Shown here piece after piece: positions 10,177 to 18,961 of a DNA stretch of 64,000 nucleotides. The DNA comes from Tsukamurella asaccharolytica (lineage in GTDB: Bacteria; Actinomycetota; Actinomycetes; Mycobacteriales; Mycobacteriaceae). The DNA lies in assembly GCF_007858435.1 (NCBI RefSeq), contig NZ_VIGW01000004.1, positions 124,001 to 188,000 on the forward strand, in the 5' to 3' direction. Position 1 is the first letter of the stretch. Each line of letters begins with the position of its first letter. Position numbers and translations under genes: made by a program. The notes under the pieces are model-generated. The model did not search any database. It was given only the letters and a program-made list of their open reading frames with translations, and had not been told where the DNA came from.

Positions 10177-10541
10177 GCAACGGTTTCATCGACACGCCGC
10201 ACTGGCCGTGGCTCACCGTCGCCCTCGCGGTCGTCCTGCTGGGCGACGCGTTGTTGTCGGTGCGCCCGCCCGTCTTCATTCAGGACTGCCTCGACGGGGT
10301 GCGGTTCCCGCGCGACTGGTGGTGGACGCTCGTCGTGATCAAGCTGGTCGCGGTCGTGGGGCTGTTCGCCGGGCTGGAGTACCCCGGCGTGGGCGTCGCG
10401 GCGAACGCGGGCGTCGTCGCCTACTTCGTGTGCGCCGCGATCGCGCACGTGCGCGCGGGCTTCCTCGGGTCGACGTTCTGGGTGAACTGTCTCGGCATGC
10501 TCGCCTTCGCCGCCGGCGTGCTGATCCTGTCCTACGCGTAG
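10173..10541 (+). CDS. Small DoxX-like four-helix membrane protein
   Basis: 122-residue protein, mostly hydrophobic, with four predicted membrane helices (about residues 13-30, 50-68, 78-95 and 102-121). The sequence LLGDALLSVRPPVFIQDCLDGVRFPRDWWW resembles the DoxX-like family of small integral membrane proteins without known activity. It has a strong GAAGGAGG ribosome-binding site inside the tetR 3' end and overlaps the tetR stop, so it is co-regulated with that gene. A 15-base palindrome begins right after its stop. No transport or enzymatic role can be assigned. Confidence 0.75.
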   Translation: MSNGFIDTPHWPWLTVALAVVLLGDALLSVRPPVFIQDCLDGVRFPRDWWWTLVVIKLVAVVGLFAGLEYPGVGVAANAGVVAYFVCAAIAHVRAGFLGSTFWVNCLGMLAFAAGVLILSYA

Positions 10542-10556
10542 TTCTTCGACGAAGAA
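10542..10556. promoter_or_regulatory. Palindrome upstream of AurF-like gene
   Basis: TTCTTCG (10542-10548), one A, then CGAAGAA (10550-10556) form a perfect inverted repeat with a one-base centre. The arms are too close for a stable hairpin terminator, so it reads better as a protein-binding site for the AurF-like gene downstream. No binding protein can be named. Confidence 0.4.
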
Positions 10557-10612
10557 ACCAGCACTGCTGATTGATAGTGATAGAGTCCCATCGAACGGCT
10601 ATCGCGAGAACG

Positions 10613-11647
10613 ATGGCTGCGGACGGAAGCGAGACGTGGATGCGACTGGCCCTCACGCACATGGGACGCACGCAGGGGAAGCCCTTCGCCGGCCAGGCGG
10701 AGTACGAGCAGACGCTGAACGACCTCTCCGAGGCCTCGGTGCGCCGGAATTTCGATCCCTATGTCGACATCGACTGGGACGCCCCGGAGTTGGCGATCGT
10801 GCCCGACGATCCGCGCTGGGTGTGCGACTCCCGGTTCGACCCGATCGGCCGCCACCCCTGGTACCAGGAGCAGCCGCTGGCGAAGCAGATCGAGATCGGC
10901 ATGTGGCGCCAGGCCAACGTGGCCAAGGTCGGCCTGCAGTTCGAGTCGATGCTGATCCGCGGCATCATGCAGTACACCGCCGCGCTGCCGAACAATTCGC
11001 CGGAGTTCCGGTACGCCACCCACGAGGCGAAGGAGGAGTGCCAGCACACGCTGATGTTCCAGGAGTTCGTCAACCGCGTGGGTATGGACGTGCCCGGCGG
11101 CAACTGGTTCCTGCGCCGCGTCTCGCCGATCGTGCCGCTCTTCGCGACCATGACGCCCCTGTACTTCTACATGATGGTGCTCGGCGGCGAGGAGCCGATC
11201 GACCACCTGCAGAAGCAGTTCCTGCGCTCGGGCTCCGAGCAGCACCCGGCGATGAGCTCGATCATGCAGATCCACGTGGCGGAGGAAGCCCGGCACATCG
11301 GCTTCGCCCATCAGCTGCTCGAGCACCGGATCCCCGCGCGCGGGGTGCTCCCGCGGCTCGTGCTCTCGCTGATGCTGCCGATCACGATGCGCGTCATGGT
11401 GACCATGATCATGATGCCGCCCAAGGAGTTCTGGGAGACCTTCGACATCCCGCGGGCGGTCAAGAAGGACATCTTCTGGCGTTCCGAGGAGTCGCAGCAG
11501 ATGAAGCGCGACGTCTTCGGTGACGTGCGGATGATGGCCGAGAAGTGCGGCCTCATGAACCCGCTCGCGAAGCTCATGTGGCGGGCCTGCGGCATCGACG
11601 GCCGCATCTCCCGGTTCCGCAGCGAGCCCGCGTACGCCGCACAGTAG
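10613..11647 (+). CDS. AurF-like di-iron oxygenase
   Basis: Member of the AurF (p-aminobenzoate N-oxygenase) di-iron family, about 344 residues. Iron ligands are visible in ferritin-like helices: a Glu near QFESMLIRG, the E-x-x-H pair in HEAKEECQH, and H-x-x-x-E-x-x-H in HVAEEARHIGFAHQ. Relatives oxidise aryl-amines or other small substrates with O2; the substrate here is not predictable. ATG 10613 is preferred because the conserved product begins close to it and GAGAAC precedes it; TTG 10571 or GTG 10577 would add about a dozen residues. A repeated TGATAG element upstream may be its -10 region. It is convergent with an FAD oxidoreductase gene. Confidence 0.82.
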   Translation: MAADGSETWMRLALTHMGRTQGKPFAGQAEYEQTLNDLSEASVRRNFDPYVDIDWDAPELAIVPDDPRWVCDSRFDPIGRHPWYQEQPLAKQIEIGMWRQANVAKVGLQFESMLIRGIMQYTAALPNNSPEFRYATHEAKEECQHTLMFQEFVNRVGMDVPGGNWFLRRVSPIVPLFATMTPLYFYMMVLGGEEPIDHLQKQFLRSGSEQHPAMSSIMQIHVAEEARHIGFAHQLLEHRIPARGVLPRLVLSLMLPITMRVMVTMIMMPPKEFWETFDIPRAVKKDIFWRSEESQQMKRDVFGDVRMMAEKCGLMNPLAKLMWRACGIDGRISRFRSEPAYAAQ

Positions 11648-11686
11648 GCCGTCGCCGCGGCGCGCTGCACCGGGCGGGGCAGGGCG

Positions 11687-13099
11687 TCAGCGCCCGAGCC
11701 GGTCGAGCGCGCGGGTCGCGGCGTGGAATCCGCACATGCCGTGCGCCGCGGGCCCGGGCGGGGTGGCGGCGGAGCAGATGTACATGCCGGGCAAGCCGAG
11801 GTCGTAGGGCTGCAGGGTGACTCGTGGGCCGAAGACGAGCTGAAGCGGGTCCTTGGAACCGGTGTTGATGTCACCGCCGACGAAGTTCGCGTTGTACCGC
11901 GACAGCTCCGTCGTCGAGCACACGGCGGTACCCACGACGCGCTCCCGGAAGCCAGGGGCGAATCGCTCGATCTGGGCGATGATCGCTTCGGTGGCGTCGC
12001 CGGTGTAGCCGCTCGGGACGTGCGCGTAGGACCAGACGGGGTGGACGTCGCCGACGCTGCGGGAGGGGTCCGCGAGGTACTGCTGGCCGACGAGAACGAA
12101 GGGACGTTCGGGCATCTTCCCCGCGGCGATGGACCGCTCGGTGGCGGCGATCTCCGCGAAATCTCCGCCCAGGTGGACGGTGCTGGAGCGCCGCGCGTCG
12201 GGGTTGGTCCAGGGGACGCCGCCCTCCACGGCGAAGTCCACTTTGAACGCGCCGGGCCCGTACCGGAAGCGTCGGAAGGCGCGCCGTACGCGAACGGGCA
12301 GGCGGTCGCCGAGAACCGCCGCGACCTGGCGCGGGTCGAGGTCGAAGAGCGTGACATCGGACGTGGGAAGGTTCGCCGCGGACACCCGCACCCCCGTCTC
12401 CACCCGGCCGCCCAGATCCTCGAACTCGGCGAGTAACGCCGCGGCGAGCGCCCCGGAGCCGCCCTCGGCGACCTGCCAGCCGTAGGCGTGGCCGGCCGTG
12501 AGCATGCCCTTGCCGATCGCCGAGCTCATCGGCTCGTGCAGCGGCCGGAAGGCGTGCGCGGCTACGCCGCCCCACAGCCCCCGCGCCTGCGGAGTGCGGA
12601 AGGCGCGAGCGAGCGCCGCGGCGGGAAGGGGAGTGGGCGCCCCGAAGCCCGCCAGCGCCACCGGGTGCCGCGGCACCCGCAGCAGCGGCCCCAGCATCGA
12701 CGGACCGATCTTGTCGAAGTTCCGCACGGGCCGGCCGAACATTGCCCGCCAGGCGGCACCGTCGCGCCCGAGTCCCGCGGCGGTGTCGGCGACGTCGCGG
12801 CGCAGTACCCCCGCCGAGCCGTCGTCGAGCGGGTGGACGCAGTCGAGTTCGGCGGAGCGCCAGCGTAGCCCGTGCCGCGCGAGGCCGACCGTCGCGAGGA
12901 ACGGCGAGCCCACGGCCATCGGATGGATCGCCGCGCAGTGATCGTGGATCAGCCCCGGCACGATCGCCTCGAAGGAACGCAGGCCGCCCCCGACGGTGGC
13001 GCCGGCCTCCAGCAGGGTGGTCTGGACGCCCGCGCGGGCCAGGGTGATCGCGGCGGCGAGGCCGTTGGGCCCGCCGCCGACGACGGTACCGGTGGTCAT
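11687..13099 (-). CDS. Phytoene dehydrogenase-like FAD oxidoreductase
   Basis: Flavoprotein of 470 residues. The N-terminus carries the dinucleotide-binding motif VVGGGPNGLAAAITLARAG followed by a Glu-ended beta strand (LLEAG) and GGGLRSFE; the C-terminus has PPGPAAHGMCGFHAATRALD, typical of phytoene desaturase/carotenoid isomerase-like enzymes (CrtI/NAD(P)-binding Rossmann family). No carotenoid genes are nearby, so a carotenoid role is not supported; the substrate is unknown. A TAGGCT -10 lies seven bases before the ATG on the minus strand, so the message is likely leaderless. It converges on the AurF-like gene. Confidence 0.85.
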   Translation of the reverse strand: MTTGTVVGGGPNGLAAAITLARAGVQTTLLEAGATVGGGLRSFEAIVPGLIHDHCAAIHPMAVGSPFLATVGLARHGLRWRSAELDCVHPLDDGSAGVLRRDVADTAAGLGRDGAAWRAMFGRPVRNFDKIGPSMLGPLLRVPRHPVALAGFGAPTPLPAAALARAFRTPQARGLWGGVAAHAFRPLHEPMSSAIGKGMLTAGHAYGWQVAEGGSGALAAALLAEFEDLGGRVETGVRVSAANLPTSDVTLFDLDPRQVAAVLGDRLPVRVRRAFRRFRYGPGAFKVDFAVEGGVPWTNPDARRSSTVHLGGDFAEIAATERSIAAGKMPERPFVLVGQQYLADPSRSVGDVHPVWSYAHVPSGYTGDATEAIIAQIERFAPGFRERVVGTAVCSTTELSRYNANFVGGDINTGSKDPLQLVFGPRVTLQPYDLGLPGMYICSAATPPGPAAHGMCGFHAATRALDRLGR

Positions 13100-13171
13100 G
13101 CCCGCGAGCCTAGCCCGGCGCCGAGTGGCGAGCGGTCATGGACCGCTGAGCAGGCGATACCGCACGAGACC

Positions 13172-14536
13172 TTAGGTGCGCGCCTCCAGGTGGCGGTGCG
13201 GCACCGGGAGCCCCAGGTTGCCGCGCAGCGTGCTCGGCTCGGCGTATTCGGCCCGCAGGACACCGCGGTCCTGCAGCAGCGGAACCACGCGGTCGACGAA
13301 CTCGTCGAGCCCGGTCGGCACCAGGTGCGAGCCGAGGATGAAGCCGTCGGATCCGTCCTGCTGGACGAAGTCGTCGATCTGCGCCGCGACTTGTTCCGGT
13401 GTGCCGATCAGCGGGCCCCGCTCGAACTGGTCGATCACGACCTCGCGCAGCGACAGCTTCTTCGCCTCGCCGACCTCGCGCAGCCGCTGCGCCGTCGCGA
13501 ACCGGTCCTGATGGACGAAGGCGCGGCCATGGATGATCGGCGGCGCATCGGGATCGGGATCGACGGCGGGCACGGGGCCGTCCGGGTCGTAGCCGGACAG
13601 GTCGCGATTCCAGATCTGTTCCAACAGGATCAGCGCCGTCTGTCCGGTGACCTGGCCGTGGACCACCTCGCGGTGCTTCTCGGCGGCTTCCGCCGGGGTG
13701 TCGCCGAGGACGAAGCTCGCGGACGGCAGGATCTTGATGTCGTCGGCGTCGCGGCCCGCTGCCACGGCGCGGGACTTGATGTCGCGGTAGAAGTCCGCAG
13801 CCTCGGGGAGCTTGCCGTAGGGCGAGAAGATCGCGTCGGCGTTCGCGGCCGCGAACTGCCGCCCCTGCGGCGAGACGCCCGCCTGGAGGACCACCGGACG
13901 CCCCTGGGGGCTGCGCGGCACGGTGAACGTGCCCTCGATGTCGAACTGCTCGCCGCGGACGGTGAAGTCGCCGGTGTCCGGATCGGAGACGAAGCGGCCA
14001 CCCGCCTTGTCCGCCAGGGGTTCGTCGCCCGCCCAGCTGTCCCACAGCGTGCGGACGGCGTTGAGGGTCTCCTCGGCCCGCACGTACCGGTCGGCCGGGT
14101 CCAGGTAGCCGCCGCGCCGGAAGTTCTGGCCGGTGAAGGCGTCGAACGAGGTGACCACGTTCCACGCGGCGCGGCCGCCGGAGAGGTGATCGAGGCTCGC
14201 GAACCGGCGCGCCAGCTCGTAGGGCTCGTTGAAGGTGGCGTTGATCGTTCCCGCGAGACCGAGGTGCTCGGTGACCGCGGCCAGCGACGCCAGCACCGTG
14301 AAGGTGTCGGGGCGGCCGATGATGTCCTGGTCGAAGATCTGCCCGGCGCGCTCGCGCAGGATCAGGCCCTCGGCGAGGAAGAAGAAATCGAATCGGCCCC
14401 GCTCGGCGGTGCGCGCAGTGTGTTCGAAGCTGCTGAAGTCGATCTGGCTGCCCGCGTCCGGGTGCCACCACGCGGTGTGGTGGTTCACCCCGCCCAGGTA
14501 GGCGCCGAGGATGACCTGCTTCTTGTTCTCGCTCAT
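13172..14536 (-). CDS. FMN-dependent monooxygenase, NtaA/SnaA/DszA family
   Basis: Flavin-dependent monooxygenase of the bacterial luciferase superfamily, 454 residues, near the family's usual ~450. Family patterns include HHTAWWHPDAGSQIDF near the N-terminus, RFDFFFLAEG, and the SGGRAAWNVVTS phosphate-binding loop, then VLQAGVSPQGRQFAA. These enzymes use FMNH2 from a separate reductase to cleave C-N or C-S bonds (nitrilotriacetate, dibenzothiophene sulfone, sulfonates). No reductase gene is adjacent. It starts nine bases after a related monooxygenase gene, so both are one operon; the divergent MFS gene may export or import the substrate. The substrate is unassigned. Confidence 0.88.
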   Translation of the reverse strand: MSENKKQVILGAYLGGVNHHTAWWHPDAGSQIDFSSFEHTARTAERGRFDFFFLAEGLILRERAGQIFDQDIIGRPDTFTVLASLAAVTEHLGLAGTINATFNEPYELARRFASLDHLSGGRAAWNVVTSFDAFTGQNFRRGGYLDPADRYVRAEETLNAVRTLWDSWAGDEPLADKAGGRFVSDPDTGDFTVRGEQFDIEGTFTVPRSPQGRPVVLQAGVSPQGRQFAAANADAIFSPYGKLPEAADFYRDIKSRAVAAGRDADDIKILPSASFVLGDTPAEAAEKHREVVHGQVTGQTALILLEQIWNRDLSGYDPDGPVPAVDPDPDAPPIIHGRAFVHQDRFATAQRLREVGEAKKLSLREVVIDQFERGPLIGTPEQVAAQIDDFVQQDGSDGFILGSHLVPTGLDEFVDRVVPLLQDRGVLRAEYAEPSTLRGNLGLPVPHRHLEART

Positions 14537-14545
14537 CGGGTTACC

Positions 14546-15766
14546 TCAGACGGTCGCGTAGCGGTTGGGGACGGTCGACGGCAGTCCCAGCAGGGCGCGG
14601 AGCGAGCCGTCGGGGTACTCGGTGCGAAACCGGCCGCGCGCCTGCAGCGCCGGGACCAGGCCACGGGTGATCGCGGTGAGATCGTCGGGGAGCGCACCGG
14701 GGCGCAGGCGCACCCCGTCCACGCCGGCGTCGGACCAGACGAGAAGAAGGTCGGCGAGCTCGTCCACGGAGCCCGTGAAGATCGCCGCGTCGGAGTTGAA
14801 AGGGGATCCGGCGGCCGCGTCGAGCCGGGCCAGACGCTGGGCGCCGGACTCGGTCGTGCCGTCGAGGAGGACGACCACGTCGGCGTACACCCGCAGCCGC
14901 TCTCCGTCGCGCCCCACGCGGCGGACGGCCTCGTCGACCAGGGCGAGGACCGGCGCGGGTCCATCCGCGAGAGTGGGGGTCACGAACAGCAGATCGGCGG
15001 CGCGGGCGGCGAACTCGTACGGGATCGGCGCGTGCCCCAGCGCCGCCACCACAGGTTGCCCCTGGGGCGGTCGGGGTGTGATCGACGGACCGCGAACCGA
15101 GAAGAAGCGGCCGGAGAAGTCCGTGCGGTGCAGCTTGTCCCGGTCGATGAAGCGCCGCGTCGCGACGTCGCGGATCTCGGCGTCGTCCTCCCAGCTGTCC
15201 CAGAGCCCGCGGGCCACCTCGACGACGTCGGCGGCCTCCTCGAAGAGGTCGGCCAATGCCTGCGAGGGCTCCGCTCCCGCGAGCTCCGCCGAGGTCGGGT
15301 CCACGATTGTCCGGCGCCCGAAGTGCGCCGCCTCCGCTGCGGTGGGGGAGACCCGCGGCTGCCAGCCGGCGCGACCGCGCGACGTGTAGTCGAGTGTCGC
15401 GATCGCCGTCGAGACGTGGAAGGGCTCGGTGTGCGTCGTCGTCACGGTGGGGATCAGTCCGATGTGCGCGGTGGCCGGCGCGATCCGGGCGGCGATCAGG
15501 TGCGCGTCGATGCGGCTGCGGACCCGGCCGACGTCGTGCGACGGCACCCGCAGGCTGTCCTCGATCGAGACGAAGTCGAGGAGGCCGGACTCGGCCTCGG
15601 TCGCGAGGTCGGTCCAGTATCCGCCGGCGCCGAGGTCGCGCGGCCGCGCGTGAGGTTCGCGCCACGCGGCGGGGTGCCATCCGGCGCCGTCCAGCGCGAC
15701 GCCGAGATGCAGTTGCGGCCCCTCCGATGTCGGCCGGTCCGCGGAGGCGAACGGGTTCTGCGCCAT
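14546..15766 (-). CDS. LLM-class flavin-dependent oxidoreductase
   Basis: Second luciferase-like monooxygenase, 406 residues, with LHLGVALDGAGWHPAAWR at the N-terminus, GLLDFVSIEDSL, the TSRGRAGWQPRVS flavin-phosphate loop and ALGHAPIPYEFAARAADLLFV. It is shorter and diverged from its downstream partner. The ATG at 15766 has a GAGAGGGAAA ribosome-binding site; longer extensions upstream run through the divergent promoter region and look non-coding. It is the first gene of a two-gene operon, and an MFS transporter starts 134 bases away on the other strand. The reaction is probably oxidation of an organosulfur or nitrogen compound; this is inference. Confidence 0.83.
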   Translation of the reverse strand: MAQNPFASADRPTSEGPQLHLGVALDGAGWHPAAWREPHARPRDLGAGGYWTDLATEAESGLLDFVSIEDSLRVPSHDVGRVRSRIDAHLIAARIAPATAHIGLIPTVTTTHTEPFHVSTAIATLDYTSRGRAGWQPRVSPTAAEAAHFGRRTIVDPTSAELAGAEPSQALADLFEEAADVVEVARGLWDSWEDDAEIRDVATRRFIDRDKLHRTDFSGRFFSVRGPSITPRPPQGQPVVAALGHAPIPYEFAARAADLLFVTPTLADGPAPVLALVDEAVRRVGRDGERLRVYADVVVLLDGTTESGAQRLARLDAAAGSPFNSDAAIFTGSVDELADLLLVWSDAGVDGVRLRPGALPDDLTAITRGLVPALQARGRFRTEYPDGSLRALLGLPSTVPNRYATV

Positions 15767-15900
15767 GTGGTTTCCCTCTCGTGCCGGGTGGTCGTCCGCG
15801 GCACCACGCTCGTCCCGCCGGGGTCCGGCGTCAACGGTTCGGATCATCCCGATCCGGGGGAAATGTGCACGGCCCGCACGGCTTTGCATTCGTCGTGGAG

Positions 15901-17358
15901 ATGACTCGAACCAGGGCGCCCGCACCACCGATGCCGCAGGGCCGTGACCGGTGGGAGGTGCTCGTATGCTGCCTCGCGGGATTCGCGACGCTGCTCGACT
16001 CGGGCGCGGTGGCGATCTCGCTGCCCGCACTGCGCGCCCAGCTCGGCGCCACCACCGGGCAGACCCAGTGGGTGCTCGCCGCCTACTCGCTCGCCTTCGG
16101 GCTGGCGTTGGTGCCGGCCGGACGGCTCGGCGACGTGCTCGGCCGGCGCAGGCTGTTCCTGGGCGGTGTCGCGGTGTTCTCCGCCGCCGCATTGGTGTCC
16201 GCCCTCGCGGCCGGCGCGTGGCAGGTCGTCGGCGCGCGCCTGCTGCAGGGCGCCGCTGCCGGTGTCATCAGCTCGCAGGTGCTGGGAATCATCGCCGATC
16301 GGTTCACCGGGATCCTGCGCGCCCGCGCGCTCGCCGCCTACGGCGTGGCCATCGGGTTGGCGGGCGTGGCCGGTCCGGTGTCCGGGGGCCTGGTGCTGGC
16401 CCTCGCGGGGGAGGAGACCGGCTGGCGATGGGCGCTGGCGCTCAACGTGCCGTTCGGGGTGCTCGCGTTGATCGGGGCGGCGGTGTTCCTGCGGCGCGAC
16501 GGTGCGCGGCGCGGCGCGGCGCGGTTCGACCTCGTCGGGCTCGTGCTGCTGGCCGCCGCGGTCCTGCTGGTGCTGGTCCCGCTCGTCGCCCGTCTCGGAG
16601 CGGCGGGCACGGGCGCTTGCCTGGTCGCGGCCGGCGCGGTCGTCGTGCTCCTCGTGCGCTGGGAGCGCGGCTACGCGCGCAGCGGCGGCACCCCGGTGCT
16701 CGTCCCCGACCTGGTGGCCGCGCGTGGATTCACCCTCGGGGCGGGCGTGGCGGCATTCTACTTCGGTGCGGCGCTGGCCGCGAACACCGTACTCACGATG
16801 TATCTGATCGAGCGGCAGGGGCTGAGCGCCCTGCAGGCGGCGCTGGTGCTCGTGGGAGGTGGTCTCGCCATGGCGGCGTCCTCGGGGATCGGGTGGCGGG
16901 TCGCGGCCCGTTTCGGTCGCGCGACCGTCGTCTGGGCGTTGTTCGCCGAGGCGGTGATCGTCGTGGCGTACGTGAGCGCCGTCGACCTGCTCAGCACCCC
17001 GGCTGTGCTGATCGCGGTCGCGTTCCTGTCCACCGCGTCGGGTGTGGCGTCGGGCCTCGTCGACGCCCCCAACCGCGCCCTGACCCTGGAGTACGCCCCG
17101 CCCGCGGCGAACGGCGTGGCGGCGGGATTCCTCCAACTGGTCCAGCGCCTGTCGGCGACGGTGGCGCTCACCGCCACGTCGGGCTTGTACCTCGCCCGAC
17201 CGCACGAGGCGGGCGGGCTGGTTCTCGCGCTGGGTCTGTGCCTGGCCATGTTCGTGGCGGGTCTCTGCTGCGCGGTGCTCGATGCCCGGCGCCGCGCGAC
17301 CCGCCGGAGATCGGCCGAGCACCAGGTCACTAAGCTGACGGTGCAACCGGCACCGTGA
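15901..17358 (+). CDS. MFS transporter, DHA2 (14-helix) type
   Basis: Inner-membrane proton-driven transporter of 485 residues, with about 14 hydrophobic segments. Motif A of the major facilitator family is visible as GRLGDVLGRRRLFL between helices 2 and 3, and the antiporter motif C region as GVAIGLAGVAGPVSGG in helix 5. DHA2 proteins usually export drugs or other amphiphilic compounds. I chose ATG 15901; upstream in-frame sequence overlaps the opposite-strand monooxygenase gene. It is divergent from two FMN monooxygenase genes and is followed by serA after 13 bases, though its transcript need not continue into serA. Confidence 0.87.
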   Translation: MTRTRAPAPPMPQGRDRWEVLVCCLAGFATLLDSGAVAISLPALRAQLGATTGQTQWVLAAYSLAFGLALVPAGRLGDVLGRRRLFLGGVAVFSAAALVSALAAGAWQVVGARLLQGAAAGVISSQVLGIIADRFTGILRARALAAYGVAIGLAGVAGPVSGGLVLALAGEETGWRWALALNVPFGVLALIGAAVFLRRDGARRGAARFDLVGLVLLAAAVLLVLVPLVARLGAAGTGACLVAAGAVVVLLVRWERGYARSGGTPVLVPDLVAARGFTLGAGVAAFYFGAALAANTVLTMYLIERQGLSALQAALVLVGGGLAMAASSGIGWRVAARFGRATVVWALFAEAVIVVAYVSAVDLLSTPAVLIAVAFLSTASGVASGLVDAPNRALTLEYAPPAANGVAAGFLQLVQRLSATVALTATSGLYLARPHEAGGLVLALGLCLAMFVAGLCCAVLDARRRATRRRSAEHQVTKLTVQPAP

Positions 17359-17371
17359 ATGAGGAGCGCAA

Positions 17372-18961
17372 GTGACCCGTCCCGTGGTATTGATCGCCGA
17401 CAAGCTGGCACCGTCGACAGTGGAGGCGCTCGGTGACGACGTCGAGGTGAAATGGGTCGACGGCCCCGACCGCCCCGCGCTGCTCGCCGCGGTTCCGGAG
17501 GCCGACGCGCTGCTCGTGCGCTCCGCGACCACCGTCGACGCCGAGGTCCTCGCGGCCGCCACCAAGCTCAAGATCGTCGCCCGGGCGGGCGTCGGCCTCG
17601 ACAACGTGGACGTGCCCGCCGCCACCGAGCGCGGCGTCCTCGTGGTCAACGCGCCCACGTCGAACATCCACACGGCCGCCGAGCACGCCGTCGCGCTGAT
17701 GCTCGCCACCGCCCGGCAGATCCCCGCGGCGGACAAGACCCTCCGCGAGCACACCTGGAAGCGCAGCTCGTTCAACGGCGTCGAGATCCTCGGCAAGACC
17801 GTCGGCGTCGTCGGCATGGGCCGCATCGGCCAGCTCGTCGCGCAGCGCCTCGCGGCGTTCGAGACGAAGATCGTGGCGTACGACCCCTACGTCAGCCCGG
17901 CCCGCGCTGCGCAGCTCGGCATCGAGCTGCTCACCCTGGACGAGCTGCTCGAGCGGGCCGACTTCATCTCGGTGCACCTCCCGAAGACTCCGGAGACCAA
18001 GGGTCTGATCGGCCGCGAGGCGCTGGCCCGCACCAAGAAGGGCGTCGTCATCGTCAACGCGGCCCGCGGCGGCCTCATCGACGAGCAGGCCCTCGCGGAC
18101 GCCATCACCTCGGGGCACGTCTTCGGCGCCGGCCTCGACGTCTTCGAGACCGAGCCCTGCACCGACAGCCCGCTGTTCGAGCTGCCGCAGGTCGTCGTGA
18201 CGCCGCATCTCGGTGCCTCCACCTCGGAGGCCCAGGACCGCGCCGGCACCGACGTCGCCAAGAGCGTCCGCCTGGCCCTGGCCGGCGAGTTCGTCCCGGA
18301 TGCGGTCAACGTCAAGGGCGGCGCCGTCGACGAGGAGGTCGCGCCCTGGCTCGAGCTCACCCGCAAGCTGGGCGTGCTGCTGGGCGGCCTGCCCGGGGGG
18401 CAGCTGCCGGAGAAGATCGGCGTCACCGTCCGCGGTGAGCTGGCCAGCGAGAACGTCGACATCCTGCAGCTTTCGGCGTTGCGCGGCCTGTTCTCGGCCG
18501 TCATCGAGGACGCGGTGACCTTCGTCAACGCCCCCGCCCTGGCGGAAGAGCGCGGCGTCACCGTCGAGCTGGAGAAGGTCTCGGAGAGCCCCAACCACCG
18601 CAGTCTGGTCGACGTCCGCGCCGTGTACGGCGACGGCACCGTCCAGAACGTCGCGGGCACCCTGTCGGGCCTGAGCCGCGTGGAGAAGGTCACCAACATC
18701 AACGGCCGCAACTTCGACCTGCGCGCCGAGGGCCTGAATCTCTTCATCGCGTACGGCGATCAGCCGGGATCGCTCGGCAAGATCGGCACCCTGCTCGGCG
18801 ACGCCGGCATCGACATCCAGGCCGCAGCCCTCAGCCAGGACGCCGAGGGCACGGGCGCGACGGTGCTGCTGCGCGTGAGCCAGCCCGTCTCGGCGGAGGT
18901 CCAGCAGTCGATCGCCGATGCGGTGGCCGCCACCACGGTCGCGCAGGTGGACCTCTCGTGA
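17372..18961 (+). CDS. serA: D-3-phosphoglycerate dehydrogenase
   Basis: First enzyme of serine synthesis, oxidising 3-phosphoglycerate with NAD+. The 529-residue protein is the long type I form. NAD-binding motif [15 protein letters not shown] is at about 147-161; the catalytic Arg and His lie in [15 protein letters not shown] and [12 protein letters not shown]. An ASB domain (~315-450) and a C-terminal ACT domain (from [24 protein letters not shown]) provide serine feedback control. GTG start at 17372 has GAGGAG upstream. The stop overlaps leuB by four bases, the same serA-leuB arrangement as in mycobacteria. Confidence 0.97.
   Translation: MTRPVVLIADKLAPSTVEALGDDVEVKWVDGPDRPALLAAVPEADALLVRSATTVDAEVLAAATKLKIVARAGVGLDNVDVPAATERGVLVVNAPTSNIHTAAEHAVALMLATARQIPAADKTLREHTWKRSSFNGVEILGKTVGVVGMGRIGQLVAQRLAAFETKIVAYDPYVSPARAAQLGIELLTLDELLERADFISVHLPKTPETKGLIGREALARTKKGVVIVNAARGGLIDEQALADAITSGHVFGAGLDVFETEPCTDSPLFELPQVVVTPHLGASTSEAQDRAGTDVAKSVRLALAGEFVPDAVNVKGGAVDEEVAPWLELTRKLGVLLGGLPGGQLPEKIGVTVRGELASENVDILQLSALRGLFSAVIEDAVTFVNAPALAEERGVTVELEKVSESPNHRSLVDVRAVYGDGTVQNVAGTLSGLSRVEKVTNINGRNFDLRAEGLNLFIAYGDQPGSLGKIGTLLGDAGIDIQAAALSQDAEGTGATVLLRVSQPVSAEVQQSIADAVAATTVAQVDLS

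Noticed and set aside
13131-13147. AGCGGTC-ATG-GACCGCT hairpin as terminator of the monooxygenase operon
   Set aside because: A seven-bp stem with a three-base loop and no T tract; may be chance in this composition.
15256-15900. Possible 215-residue N-terminal extension of the MFS transporter
   Set aside because: It overlaps the opposite monooxygenase gene, is Arg/Ala/Ser-rich and lacks homology; MFS proteins begin near ATG 15901.
12872-15904. Plus-strand open frame of 1010 codons
   Set aside because: Runs antisense to three real genes with strong motifs; no domain, repetitive Arg/Gly/Ala/Glu composition.
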